Shown here piece by piece: positions 25,766 to 33,698 of a stretch of 64,000 nt of DNA (position 1 is the first letter of the stretch; every line of letters starts with the position of its first letter). A program made the translations under genes and the position numbers. The DNA comes from Nitrososphaerota archaeon (GTDB taxonomy: Archaea > Thermoproteota > Nitrososphaeria > Nitrososphaerales > UBA183), in the NCBI GenBank assembly GCA_029785235.1, contig JAFMAA010000003.1, positions 6,642-70,641 of the forward strand, given 5' to 3'. Under the pieces are notes generated by a model. The model saw only the letters and a list, made by a program, of their open reading frames with translations, did no database searches and was not told where the DNA came from.

Positions 25766-27496
25766 CTATCTGAAGAGGTTGGTCCGTGCCAGGTCGAGGA
25801 CCTCGTCCCCGCGACCGTTGAGGACGGCCTTGACCATGTAGAGGGTCATCCCCCTGACCTCTTCGAGCTTCAGGCTCGGAGGGAGAGAGAGCTCCTGTCT
25901 GTTGACCACGACATCGAGGAGGGCGGGGCCTGGGTGCTGCAGCACCTGCCTTAACATAGGCTCCACCTGCTCCGGAAGTTCGGCCCGTAGGCCAAGAAGG
26001 CCGACTGCGTCGGCGAGCCTCGAAAAGTCTGGGTTGAGGAGGTCTGTGCCGTGCTCCAGTATGCCTGCCGCCTTCATTTCGAGCTCGACGAAAGCTAGGG
26101 CACCATTGTTGAAGACCACCACCTTCACTGGTAGATCCTGTTGCCTGAGGGTGAGCATGTCGCCCAAGAGCATCGTAAGCCCCCCGTCACCAGAGAAGGA
26201 GATCACCTGCCTCTCGGGGAACACCTTCTGGGCGCCGATTGCCAGGGGAAGCGCCCCGGCCATAGAACCATGTGAAAAAGATCCCAGCAGCCTGCGCTTC
26301 CCGTTCATCTTCAGGTACCGCGCCGCCCAGATTGTGGGGGTACCCACATCGCAGGTGAATATGGCGTCATCTGTTGCGACGTCGTTGGTCACTTTTGCTA
26401 CAAACTGCGGGTGTATCGGGATCTTCCCCGGCGTACCCATCGCCAGCGAATCAAGCTCGGCCCTGGTCTTCCGGTAGTGGTCCACACTCGCTTTCAGGTG
26501 GCCGCCTCCACGTTTGTTCGGGGACAGCAGCGGCATCAACGCCGCAAGGGTCGTCCTGACATCCCCTACCATGCCGAGGTCGACCTTCGTCCTCCTGCCG
26601 ATCTGCCCTCCCCTCACGTCGATCTGAATCACCTTCGCATCTGGAGGGTAGAACTGCTGGTATGGGAAATCAGTCCCCAGCATGAGGAGGACGTCGGAGT
26701 CCATCATAGCGTAGTATCCGGACGAGAACCCCAGGAGCCCAGTCATCCCTACATCGTACGGATTATCATACTCGATAAACTCCTTCCCTCTCATGGCATG
26801 CACTATCGGGGCTTTCAGGATCCCAGCGATGCCGATCAGTTCAGAATGGGCTCCTTCGCACCCGGCCCCACCAAGGATTGTGATCTTCGTGCCAGAATTG
26901 AGGATTTTCACTGCTCTCTGGAGCTCCGCTTCAGATGGGCACACCGACGGAGACGGCCTCTCGAAGGAAGGGACAGGGCGCTGGGTGGTCGAGTCGAGGA
27001 GGGCCACATCACCAGGAATCACCAGCACCGAGACGCCCCCTTCGGCGACTGCCTTCCGCATCGCAATCTCGAGCACCCTGCAGATTTGCTCGGGGTGGGA
27101 AACCAGTTCACAGTACAGAGAACACTCCTTGAACAGCAACTCCGGGTGGGTTTCCTGGAAGTAACCACTGCCAATCTCCCTGCTCGGGATGTGGGATGCT
27201 ATGGCAAGGACGGGCACCCTGTTCCTGTAGCAGTCGTAGAGACCGTTGATTAGATGCATGTTCCCCGGCCCGCAGCTCCCCGCGCAGACCGCGAGCTTCC
27301 TTGTCAGGTGTGCCTCTGCGCCGGCTGCGAAGGCGGCGCACTCCTCGTGGCGGACGCCGACCCACTCAATCTCGTCGCCCCTTGACCGGATTGCACTGAC
27401 TATTCCGTTGAGGGAATCGCCTACGACACCGTACACCCGCTCCACCCCTTGAGAAACAAACGAGTCAACTATGATGTCAGCCACCCTCTTTGCCAT
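25766..27496 (-). CDS. poxB: Pyruvate oxidase/quinone-dependent pyruvate dehydrogenase-like TPP enzyme
   Basis: A 576-residue thiamine diphosphate enzyme. The N-terminal PYR domain holds the catalytic Glu region (WVGVRHEECAAFAAGAEAHL) and CAGSCGPGNMHLINGLYD. The central FAD/NAD-like domain contains GGAGCEGAHSELIG, and the C-terminal PP domain has the TPP motif GDGGLTMLLGDMLTL with a following Asn. The pattern is closest to PoxB, which decarboxylates pyruvate to acetate and passes electrons to quinone. Acetolactate synthase is less likely because no small subunit is adjacent and the N-terminal half reads as PoxB. ATG 27496 follows a TATA box by about 26 bases. Confidence 0.85.
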   Translation of the reverse strand: MAKRVADIIVDSFVSQGVERVYGVVGDSLNGIVSAIRSRGDEIEWVGVRHEECAAFAAGAEAHLTRKLAVCAGSCGPGNMHLINGLYDCYRNRVPVLAIASHIPSREIGSGYFQETHPELLFKECSLYCELVSHPEQICRVLEIAMRKAVAEGGVSVLVIPGDVALLDSTTQRPVPSFERPSPSVCPSEAELQRAVKILNSGTKITILGGAGCEGAHSELIGIAGILKAPIVHAMRGKEFIEYDNPYDVGMTGLLGFSSGYYAMMDSDVLLMLGTDFPYQQFYPPDAKVIQIDVRGGQIGRRTKVDLGMVGDVRTTLAALMPLLSPNKRGGGHLKASVDHYRKTRAELDSLAMGTPGKIPIHPQFVAKVTNDVATDDAIFTCDVGTPTIWAARYLKMNGKRRLLGSFSHGSMAGALPLAIGAQKVFPERQVISFSGDGGLTMLLGDMLTLRQQDLPVKVVVFNNGALAFVELEMKAAGILEHGTDLLNPDFSRLADAVGLLGLRAELPEQVEPMLRQVLQHPGPALLDVVVNRQELSLPPSLKLEEVRGMTLYMVKAVLNGRGDEVLDLARTNLFR

Positions 27497-27518
27497 ACCA
27501 TCTTTTGCCTGTATGGGG

Positions 27519-27528
27519 GCATTTATGC
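27519..27528 (-). promoter_or_regulatory. TATA box of poxB
   Basis: On the minus strand GCATAAATGC lies about 26 bases before the ATG at 27496, which predicts a leaderless message. Confidence 0.5.
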
Positions 27529-27734
27529 CATTTGGCTCGCTGCGCGGTCTTGGTCCGAGCCCTTACGGAAACATCGAGCCGCTTTTTCCCAAGCCGAACA
27601 CAGGGTTGGTTCCATACCTGTTGGGTCCTCGACGTGGGCGTGGGTCCGCCGCAAAGGCGTCAGCTCCAGCAGATGGGCGAGCAGAGATAACATGGCGACG
27701 CAGCCCATAAGCTGCGAGCGGCCCCAAGGCGCTT

Positions 27735-27742
27735 TCTTATAG
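27735..27742 (+). promoter_or_regulatory. TATA box of the KaiC-like gene
   Basis: TTCTTATA lies about 27 bases before ATG 27766, which supports that start over the upstream TTG 27754. Confidence 0.5.
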
Positions 27743-27765
27743 TGACGTGACCTTTGACAAGAGGG

Positions 27766-28365
27766 ATGAGCTCCGGACCGCAGCATCCCCTGTCCTTCTT
27801 TCAGCCACTCGCAGGGAAGACCTCCACGTTCCTGATGGGGAGCAGGCAGGACAACCTCGCGTTCGCGCGGGCCGTCATAGGGCTGCTGAGAGCTTCAGGG
27901 AGAACATGTACTTTCATGGATTTAGACGCTCTCTACTCCTCCTACGCCGACGTGGTCTTCGCCCCCACGTCAGTCGGGGACGACTCGTGGACTCTGAGGG
28001 TCCCCTACCCTGGCTCTGACATCGAAGCTGAGATGTCTCAACTCTTCGAAGCCCCCCAACGCACCATAGTTTTAGACAGCCTCAACACACTCTATCACCT
28101 GTTCTCCCTTGAGGACGGCAGCTCCCGCGGCAGAAGGATGGGATTCGCGCTGGCGAGCCTTTCATATCTGGCAAGGACGAATTCCAAGGCAGTAATCCTG
28201 TGTATGTACAAACGTGAGGGCTTCGGAAGGCTTGGAACCGCCAGGTCGATTTCTGGGCTTTCAGACATAACGGCGTCCGTGGAAGTGAGGGAATCCGAAC
28301 TGACTGTTAGAGCGGAGAGAGGCTCAGCCTGGCCGGGAGGAGTGTTCTCTACCCGAATCCCTTGA
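27766..28365 (+). CDS. KaiC/RecA-like domain protein lacking a Walker A motif
   Basis: About 199 residues with the outline of a RecA/KaiC ATPase core: a strand-loop start (LAGKTSTFLMGS), a helix with LAFARAVIGLLRASG, a Walker B-like strand TIVLDSLNTLYHLF and an RMGFALASLSYLARTNSKAVILC block. The phosphate loop GxxxxGK[ST] is not present, so nucleotide hydrolysis is doubtful. ATG 27766 fits the TATA box; TTG 27754 is the outer option. Its end overlaps the convergent membrane-protein gene. The function is unknown; a structural or regulatory paralogue of KaiC-like proteins is a guess. Confidence 0.6.
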   Translation: MSSGPQHPLSFFQPLAGKTSTFLMGSRQDNLAFARAVIGLLRASGRTCTFMDLDALYSSYADVVFAPTSVGDDSWTLRVPYPGSDIEAEMSQLFEAPQRTIVLDSLNTLYHLFSLEDGSSRGRRMGFALASLSYLARTNSKAVILCMYKREGFGRLGTARSISGLSDITASVEVRESELTVRAERGSAWPGGVFSTRIP

Positions 28366-28756
28366 GGATCGCGAGGTTGAATCCTATGAACAGCGAAACT
28401 ATGAGCAGCAACAGGGCGATGCCGAGATAGAAGTTTACGGCCCTAGACCTGACCGTCTGCCTTCCGCTCATGTAGGTCAGGTAAATGCCCGCCCCCCCCA
28501 TGACGATCACCATGGCGTCGACCACGGCTTCGGGCACCGTCTCGTTCGAGCCGCTGGGGTAAGGAATCAGTGTCTCGTTGGCTACAGGGTAGGTAATTGC
28601 ACTAACAAACCCTGCCATGAGGCCGATTATGACTATGACGTAGAGCAGCTGGATGAGGCCCCCCCCTCTGGTCGCGGAGGATACGGTGCCCACTAGCCAG
28701 TCTTTCAGGGCACCTACGCTCTTCTTGTAGGCCGACTGGATTGCTTGTCTGATCAT
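28349..28756 (-). CDS. Small membrane protein, unknown
   Basis: A 135-residue protein with three clear hydrophobic segments (about residues 36-56, 80-98 and 108-130) after a basic amphipathic N-terminus. An Asn-Thr/Ser-containing loop (NETLIPYPSGSNET) between the first two is probably outside and may be N-glycosylated. I do not recognise a family. The gene follows the 68-residue zinc protein and topA without a gap, so it is probably co-transcribed with them. The Sec61-beta-like length and the basic leader are suggestive but not enough to name it. Confidence 0.6.
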   Translation of the reverse strand: MIRQAIQSAYKKSVGALKDWLVGTVSSATRGGGLIQLLYVIVIIGLMAGFVSAITYPVANETLIPYPSGSNETVPEAVVDAMVIVMGGAGIYLTYMSGRQTVRSRAVNFYLGIALLLLIVSLFIGFNLAILKGFG

Positions 28757-28963
28757 CTAACTACCACGCAGGGCTTCTGCTACCTCTTTTGCCCAGGGGC
28801 CCGTCTGGGCGTTGCGTATAACGTTATCCAAGAAGTCTTCCCAACTAATCCCTCCATAGGCCATGACCCACCGAGGAAATGCCGCCTCCAGCCTCTCTTT
28901 CGCACTTTCGTGGCGCCTACAGAGGCTTTCCTGCCCCTGCCTGCCACAGATGGCACACCTCAT
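28757..28963 (-). CDS. Small zinc-knuckle protein next to topA
   Basis: A 68-residue protein starting MRCAICGRQGQESLCRRH, a compact Cys-x-x-Cys...Cys-x-x-His zinc site. A helical part with conserved-looking aromatics (FPRWVMAYGGISWEDFLDNV) follows. ATG 28963 overlaps the topA stop as ATGA, and its stop is followed at once by the next start, so three genes form a unit. Such a protein may be a nucleic-acid-binding partner of the topoisomerase. That is inference from position alone. Confidence 0.65.
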   Translation of the reverse strand: MRCAICGRQGQESLCRRHESAKERLEAAFPRWVMAYGGISWEDFLDNVIRNAQTGPWAKEVAEALRGS

Positions 28964-31026
28964 GGTTTCTTCCGTCCGGGGCAGTCAGGGTTGACGCAGA
29001 GCGTCCATGGTCGCTTCCCCACTGAGATGTACACCAAAGGCCAAGAGCACTTCCCACAAGCCTTCGCGGTCGGCCTGAGGGTCCCTTTCTGAGGTAGAGG
29101 AGCGGACGCCCTACACCCATTAGAGTAATTCGAGCAGCCCACGAACCTCTTCTTCGTGGCCTTCGAGCGTACGACACTAAGGTGTCCGCTCTTGCAGATT
29201 GGGCACTTCCCTAGAATGCCAGACCTGGCCGCCTCAGCAGCCAGTGTCCCATCTATCTCCTTCCCCACCTCCTCCTCGTTAGCGATGAGCTTCATGAGTT
29301 GCTCGGAGGCCGCGCGTATCGTCTCTCTGACGATGCCCGACTCTCCTTCTGTCCCATCCTCGATGCACTCGAGCCTCTCTTCGACTTTCCGGGTGAGGTC
29401 GGTGCTCACCACCGAGGGGGAGTACTTCTCCATCGTCTCGATCACCGCGAACCCGAGGTCCGTCACCTCCAAGCTTTCCCCCGACACGTAACCCCTCGAC
29501 AGCAGGGTCGAGATTATGTCTGCCCTGGTCGCCTTCGTTCCAATCCCCTCGCTCTCCATCTTCCCAAGCAGGCTGCCCTGGTTGTACCTCTGAGGCCTCT
29601 GTTCGAACTTCTCTGCGACGGTCACCCCGGCGACCTCTACTATGTCACTTTCCGCGGCTGGGAAAGGCTCCGTGTCCCTGCGTCCTGCATAACTGCCATA
29701 GTACTCCATCCATCCATGGAATGAGGTCCTGCTCCCCATCGCCCTGAACTGGTATCCCTCCACCTCGAGCAAGGTGTCGACCAGCTCACTTCTTGCCGGT
29801 GGCCCGAATCCAGCGAGGAACCTCCGGACGATGAGTTCGAACAGCGAGTGTGTCAGCGCGCCGAGAGAGGTCCGGGGCCTCTCGCCGGTGGGGTGGATGG
29901 CGGGGTGAGCAGGGTCAGACTTCGTCCCCTGTGTGGTTCTGGTCCCGTGCTTCAATATCTTTTGAACCGCGTCGGAGTACGCTGGCATCTTCCCAATGCC
30001 GTCGAGTATTCTCCGGAAATCCAGAGAGGCAGGCAGCATCTGGCTGCTGGTTCGAGGATAGGAGATCAGGGCAGTCAGGTATAGGCTCTCGGCTATCTGG
30101 AGTGTCCTGCTCGGAGGGATTCTGAGCGCTCTGTATGCCTCCCTCTGGAGGTCTCCGAGATTGAATGGTGTGGGCGGGCTCACTTGGACCGTGCTCCTCC
30201 GCACCGCTGCGACCACTGCCATGCCACCTCTGCACGCGAGACGAATCCCCTCAGCCTTCACTCTAGTCTTAACCTTCTCTTCGATGTACCCAGCCGAGAA
30301 CTCTTTGCCGTCTTTCCGAAAGAGCCCGGTCACCTTCCAATAGGGGATGGGGACGAACTCGCGTATCTCTCGTTCCCTCTTTGCCAAGAATCCTAAGGTG
30401 GGCCCTTGGACCCTGCCTACGCTCATCGTCCTGTATCTGCGCCCTGAGGCGAGCGGGGACTGCGATAGTGCTCTTGACAGGTTGATCCCCCACAAGAAAT
30501 CAATCGCGTGTCTCGTCCGCCCGACCCTCGCAAGGCCGTCGGTTTCCTGAGGTTTCAAATCGCCGAAGGACCTCCTCAGATCATCCTTTGTCAGCGTCGA
30601 GAACCTGGCCCTGAGCGCTCCCTTCTCCTTCCCTCCGCAGGCATATCTCAATAGATTGAATCCAATGGTTTCCCCTTCGACGTCGAGGTCGCAGGCGTTG
30701 ACGAATTTGGCAGCCCCAGCTGCTAGCTTCCTTATGGCCGCAATTCGACTCCTCGCCGTCGTGCTCCCCTTGTCCACTTCGTTCAAGGGGTACCACTCCA
30801 CATCGAAGACAGGATAGACTGTCCTTTCCCGTGATGGGTCTGACACGCCGTATAGGTGCCCCAGGGCGGAGCAGACAACGAACTCCTCTCCTTCCCTCAT
30901 GAACCTGAACACGGGGGCACCCTCCACCTGCGAGACAGCGCACTTCCCATCCGAAAGGGCGTCGGATACCCTCCTTGCCGCATCCGGCTTCTCGCAGATG
31001 ACTAGGGTGTAACCGTCGGCTGCCAT
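28960..31026 (-). CDS. topA: DNA topoisomerase I, type IA
   Basis: A 688-residue enzyme that relaxes negatively supercoiled DNA through a 5'-phosphotyrosine. The N-terminal Toprim domain has VICEKPDAARRVSDAL with the catalytic Glu12 and the acidic DLDVEGE (113-119). The active-site tyrosine is Tyr323 in LISYPRTSSQ. The C-terminus carries two four-cysteine zinc fingers (CPICKSGHL...CSNYSNGC and CGKCSWPL...CVNPDCPG). The size and architecture suit archaeal TopA/TopIII; there is no helicase part, so it is not reverse gyrase. It is the first gene of a three-gene unit with two small proteins. Confidence 0.94.
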   Translation of the reverse strand: MAADGYTLVICEKPDAARRVSDALSDGKCAVSQVEGAPVFRFMREGEEFVVCSALGHLYGVSDPSRERTVYPVFDVEWYPLNEVDKGSTTARSRIAAIRKLAAGAAKFVNACDLDVEGETIGFNLLRYACGGKEKGALRARFSTLTKDDLRRSFGDLKPQETDGLARVGRTRHAIDFLWGINLSRALSQSPLASGRRYRTMSVGRVQGPTLGFLAKREREIREFVPIPYWKVTGLFRKDGKEFSAGYIEEKVKTRVKAEGIRLACRGGMAVVAAVRRSTVQVSPPTPFNLGDLQREAYRALRIPPSRTLQIAESLYLTALISYPRTSSQMLPASLDFRRILDGIGKMPAYSDAVQKILKHGTRTTQGTKSDPAHPAIHPTGERPRTSLGALTHSLFELIVRRFLAGFGPPARSELVDTLLEVEGYQFRAMGSRTSFHGWMEYYGSYAGRRDTEPFPAAESDIVEVAGVTVAEKFEQRPQRYNQGSLLGKMESEGIGTKATRADIISTLLSRGYVSGESLEVTDLGFAVIETMEKYSPSVVSTDLTRKVEERLECIEDGTEGESGIVRETIRAASEQLMKLIANEEEVGKEIDGTLAAEAARSGILGKCPICKSGHLSVVRSKATKKRFVGCSNYSNGCRASAPLPQKGTLRPTAKACGKCSWPLVYISVGKRPWTLCVNPDCPGRKKP

Positions 31027-31072
31027 GGGTACTTCCAGGTGCGCGGACCTATGACCTCCCTATCCGCCAACT

Positions 31073-31252
31073 CTAGTCGAAAGAGCCGTCAATCTTCCTG
31101 ACTTCGACCTGGAACCTGCTCAGAGCGAGCTTGACACCGCACTTCCTGCACCGGTAGTCTGCTGCCTTCAACACGTCGCCCGGAGACCGTAGGTCAAACC
31201 CAGAATACAACGGGGCGCCACAGGAGTTGCAAACAATCTCATAGGTCAACAT
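31073..31252 (-). CDS. 59-residue zinc-ribbon protein
   Basis: A short frame (ATG 31252, TAG 31073-31075) encodes a protein with two Cys-x-x-Cys knuckles. CNSCGAP lies near the N-terminus and CRKCGVK after a 23-residue spacer, the layout of a rubredoxin-like or ribosomal-type zinc ribbon. It reads cleanly between topA and cofE on the same strand. The family is not recognised; an RNA- or DNA-binding role is plausible. Confidence 0.65.
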   Translation of the reverse strand: MLTYEIVCNSCGAPLYSGFDLRSPGDVLKAADYRCRKCGVKLALSRFQVEVRKIDGSFD

Positions 31253-31281
31253 CGAAGCCAGCTCGGCGCGGGCATTTAGGC

Positions 31282-32049
31282 CTATACGCGACCAGCAAAT
31301 CCGAGGCTCCTGAGGTAGACATCTTCCTCTATCCTTACTGCGAACCTCCTTGGACCGTACTCCAATCCATCCCGAAGAGCTCTCTTCAGCCCCCTGACCA
31401 ACACGATGGGCGTGGACTCGTCCGACTCGCCCATCAGCACCTCTGCCGCCGAGCTAAGGTCATCGGCTATCGCCTGAGAGGTGACCTTGAGCACGTTGCC
31501 GAAGAGGTCCCTCCTGCCTCTCATATCCCGTACTGCGTCTATCCCCGACGCCCCTATCGCCACCCCCGTGGTCCCCTTCCGAGTGGGAGAGAGCCTGCTG
31601 TCGCAAACCACAACACCCACGGAGACGCCCCTGGAAAACATCAGGGCCTCTCTGATCATATGGGCGGCGACATCGGCTTTCCTGGGGTAGAGGATTACTG
31701 CCCCATGTCTGACGTTCGACTTGTCTATGCCCGCGTTGGGCGTCAGGAGCCCTTCCTTGCTGGCTAGCAGGAACCCTGGTATCCCGCCTATCACATGGTC
31801 GGACTCGCGGAGGACAAGCTCGCAGAGCTTCGAGTCCATGTGGTACTCCACCCCCAGCGCCTTCGCCTTGGCCGTCGCCTTCACACTCCCGAGTCTTATC
31901 ACTCTCCCTTCTGACATGGCGATGAACTTGCTCGAAATTACGAGCACGTCACCGTCTCTCAGTCCGGCGCCAATCTTCTTTTCGATGGCCGCGACGATGT
32001 CGAACCTCGTGACCTTCACAGGGACTCGCACCGGGCGCAGGATGAGCAA
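31282..32049 (-). CDS. cofE: Coenzyme F420-0:L-glutamate ligase (CofE-like)
   Basis: A 255-residue protein matching the F420 gamma-glutamyl ligase family: GLRDGDVLVISSKFIAMSEGR, the ELVLRESDHVIGG segment, LLTPNAGIDKSN, GVVVCDSRLSPTRKGTTGVAIG with metal-binding Asp residues, and GRRDLFGNVLKVTSQAIADDL. CofE adds glutamates to F420-0 using GTP. The frame stays open far upstream (to 32568), but that part lies opposite gcvT. A bidirectional TATA box at 32074-32084 fits TTG 32049 as the start. The presence of the gene suggests the organism makes F420. Confidence 0.88.
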   Translation of the reverse strand: MLILRPVRVPVKVTRFDIVAAIEKKIGAGLRDGDVLVISSKFIAMSEGRVIRLGSVKATAKAKALGVEYHMDSKLCELVLRESDHVIGGIPGFLLASKEGLLTPNAGIDKSNVRHGAVILYPRKADVAAHMIREALMFSRGVSVGVVVCDSRLSPTRKGTTGVAIGASGIDAVRDMRGRRDLFGNVLKVTSQAIADDLSSAAEVLMGESDESTPIVLVRGLKRALRDGLEYGPRRFAVRIEEDVYLRSLGFAGRV

Positions 32050-32073
32050 CGATTTCCGCCAGTGCGTCGTCCA

Positions 32074-32084
32074 CTTAAATAATA
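32074..32084. promoter_or_regulatory. Shared bidirectional TATA element of cofE and gcvT
   Basis: CTTAAATAATA lies midway between the divergent starts, about 25-30 bases from TTG 32049 on the minus strand and GTG 32104 on the plus strand. The 54-base gap has room for one promoter core only, read in both directions. Confidence 0.5.
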
Positions 32085-32103
32085 TCGGGGCCAGTTCTAC
32101 GTC

Positions 32104-33216
32104 GTGCTCAAGACCACCCAGCTCTTCGGCTACCATTCTACGCACGCAAAGCTCACGGAGTTCGCGGGTTACGAGATGCCGCTCTGGTATACCACCACCA
32201 TGGCAGAGCACATGGCAGTCAGGAACGCATCGGGGGTCTTCGACGTCTCGCACATGGGGAGGTTCGGTGTAGAGGGTCCGAATGCCACAGACTTCTTGGA
32301 GAGCCTGGTCCCGACTGCGGTAAAGACTCAGCCCCCGGGGAAGGTATTCTACACTCTCCTCCTCAACTCGAATGGCGGGATAATTGACGACGTGATAATT
32401 GAGAAGCTCAGGGAGGACGCGTATATGGTCGTAGTCAACGCGGCCAACACCAAGGCCGACATGGACCACATGCTCGCCCATTCTCCTGAGGGCTTGAGTG
32501 TCGACGATAGGACTGCCTCTACTGCCATGATTGCAGTGCAGGGTCCAGGTGCTATCACCTCCCTCCAAAGCCTGACCGACCTAGACCTGGGCCAGCTCAA
32601 GCGGTTCAGGTGCGCCGAGGCCAGGGTGGCAGGCGGGAATGCCTTGATTTCAAGGACTGGGTATACAGGCGAAGACGGTTTTGAAGTGACCGTCTACGAT
32701 GCGACCAACGAGCATCCAGGTGGGGCGGTGAATGTTTGGGAGAAGCTGGCAGAGACATCGACGCCCTGCGGCCTAGGCGCCAGGGATTCCCTGAGGCTTG
32801 AAGCGGGTTTCCCGCTCCACGGCGCCGACATAGACCAAACCACGAACCCGTTCGAGGCGGACCTCGCATGGGTAGTTGCCGCAGGAAAACGGGACTTTGT
32901 AGGTTCGGATGCGATGGAAGCGTTGGCGGCCCAACCTCCGTCTAGAATCAGACGAGGGTTGGTGCTGGACTCGGGAATACCCCGGCACGGCTTCGAAGTA
33001 ATAGGTGACGCTGGGCCGATTGGCGTAGTAACCAGTGGCACCTTCTCTCCCATCCTTCGGAAGGGAATCGCTCTCTGCTACTTGGCGTACTCCAGTTCCG
33101 AACCAGGCTCAAGGGTCGGCGTGACTATCAGGGGTGACAACCAGCCGGGAGCGGTCACGAGACCCCCGTTCTATGAAGAGCGGTCATACGGGTGGAAGAG
33201 ACAGAAGGGTAATTAG
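32104..33216 (+). CDS. gcvT: Glycine cleavage system T protein (aminomethyltransferase)
   Basis: A 370-residue folate-dependent enzyme that releases ammonia and methylene-tetrahydrofolate (or a tetrahydropterin equivalent) from the aminomethyl-lipoyl H protein. Visible are MPLWYTTTMAEHMAVRNASGVFDVSHMGR, NSNGGIIDDVII, ISRTGYTGEDGFEVTV with the catalytic region, LGARDSLRLEAGFPLHG and the C-terminal domain GVVTSGTFSPILRKGIAL. The start is GTG 32104, just downstream of a TATA element. gcvH follows after 23 bases. The P protein is not in this window. Confidence 0.95.
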   Translation: MLKTTQLFGYHSTHAKLTEFAGYEMPLWYTTTMAEHMAVRNASGVFDVSHMGRFGVEGPNATDFLESLVPTAVKTQPPGKVFYTLLLNSNGGIIDDVIIEKLREDAYMVVVNAANTKADMDHMLAHSPEGLSVDDRTASTAMIAVQGPGAITSLQSLTDLDLGQLKRFRCAEARVAGGNALISRTGYTGEDGFEVTVYDATNEHPGGAVNVWEKLAETSTPCGLGARDSLRLEAGFPLHGADIDQTTNPFEADLAWVVAAGKRDFVGSDAMEALAAQPPSRIRRGLVLDSGIPRHGFEVIGDAGPIGVVTSGTFSPILRKGIALCYLAYSSSEPGSRVGVTIRGDNQPGAVTRPPFYEERSYGWKRQKGN

Positions 33217-33239
33217 CCACACAGTGCGGCGTGGGCCCA

Positions 33240-33650
33240 ATGGAGATTCAAGGATATCAGATTCCAGACGACTTGATGTACACGGAGGAGCACGAGTGGG
33301 CCAAACAGGAGGGGAAGACGATAAGGATCGGGATCACAGACTACGCGGCCAAAACCCTCAACGACGTGGTCTACGTCAGTGCACCAAAGGTGAGCGTCAC
33401 GGTTGAGCAGTCGAAGCCAATGGGTACGGTGGAATCCATCAAAGCAGTCTCAGAGGTCTACGCACCCCTTTCAGGCAGAGTGGTGGAAACCAACGGCGCC
33501 CTTGACTTTCACCCTGAGCTAATCAACAAATCGCCCTATGTGGAAGGATGGCTCATAGTGGTCGAGCCGTTGAACCTGTCCACCGAGCGGAAGTCCCTCC
33601 TCGATGCGAAGGCCTACACTGCGTACCTGGAAACCCTGCTCCAGAAGTAG
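33240..33650 (+). CDS. gcvH: Glycine cleavage system H protein
   Basis: A 136-residue lipoyl carrier protein. The lipoylated lysine is Lys68 in TVESIKAVSEVYAPLSG, followed by NGALDFHPELINKSPYVEGWL, both family signatures. ATG 33240 is preferred; GTG 33231 adds three residues. It works with GcvT encoded just upstream. A second, degenerate H-like domain occurs at 41310. Confidence 0.95.
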   Translation: MEIQGYQIPDDLMYTEEHEWAKQEGKTIRIGITDYAAKTLNDVVYVSAPKVSVTVEQSKPMGTVESIKAVSEVYAPLSGRVVETNGALDFHPELINKSPYVEGWLIVVEPLNLSTERKSLLDAKAYTAYLETLLQK

Positions 33651-33665
33651 CCTAAAAGAGCACGG

Positions 33666-33673
33666 TTAAAATA
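33666..33673 (+). promoter_or_regulatory. TATA box of aglB
   Basis: TTAAAATA lies about 29 bases before TTG 33699, which indicates a leaderless message. Confidence 0.55.
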
Positions 33674-33698
33674 GGCCGCAGAAAGTCGAAGTCAAGAC

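Noticed and set aside
32050..32568. 173-residue N-terminal extension of CofE
   Set aside because: It is antisense to the conserved gcvT and lies upstream of the cofE TATA element.
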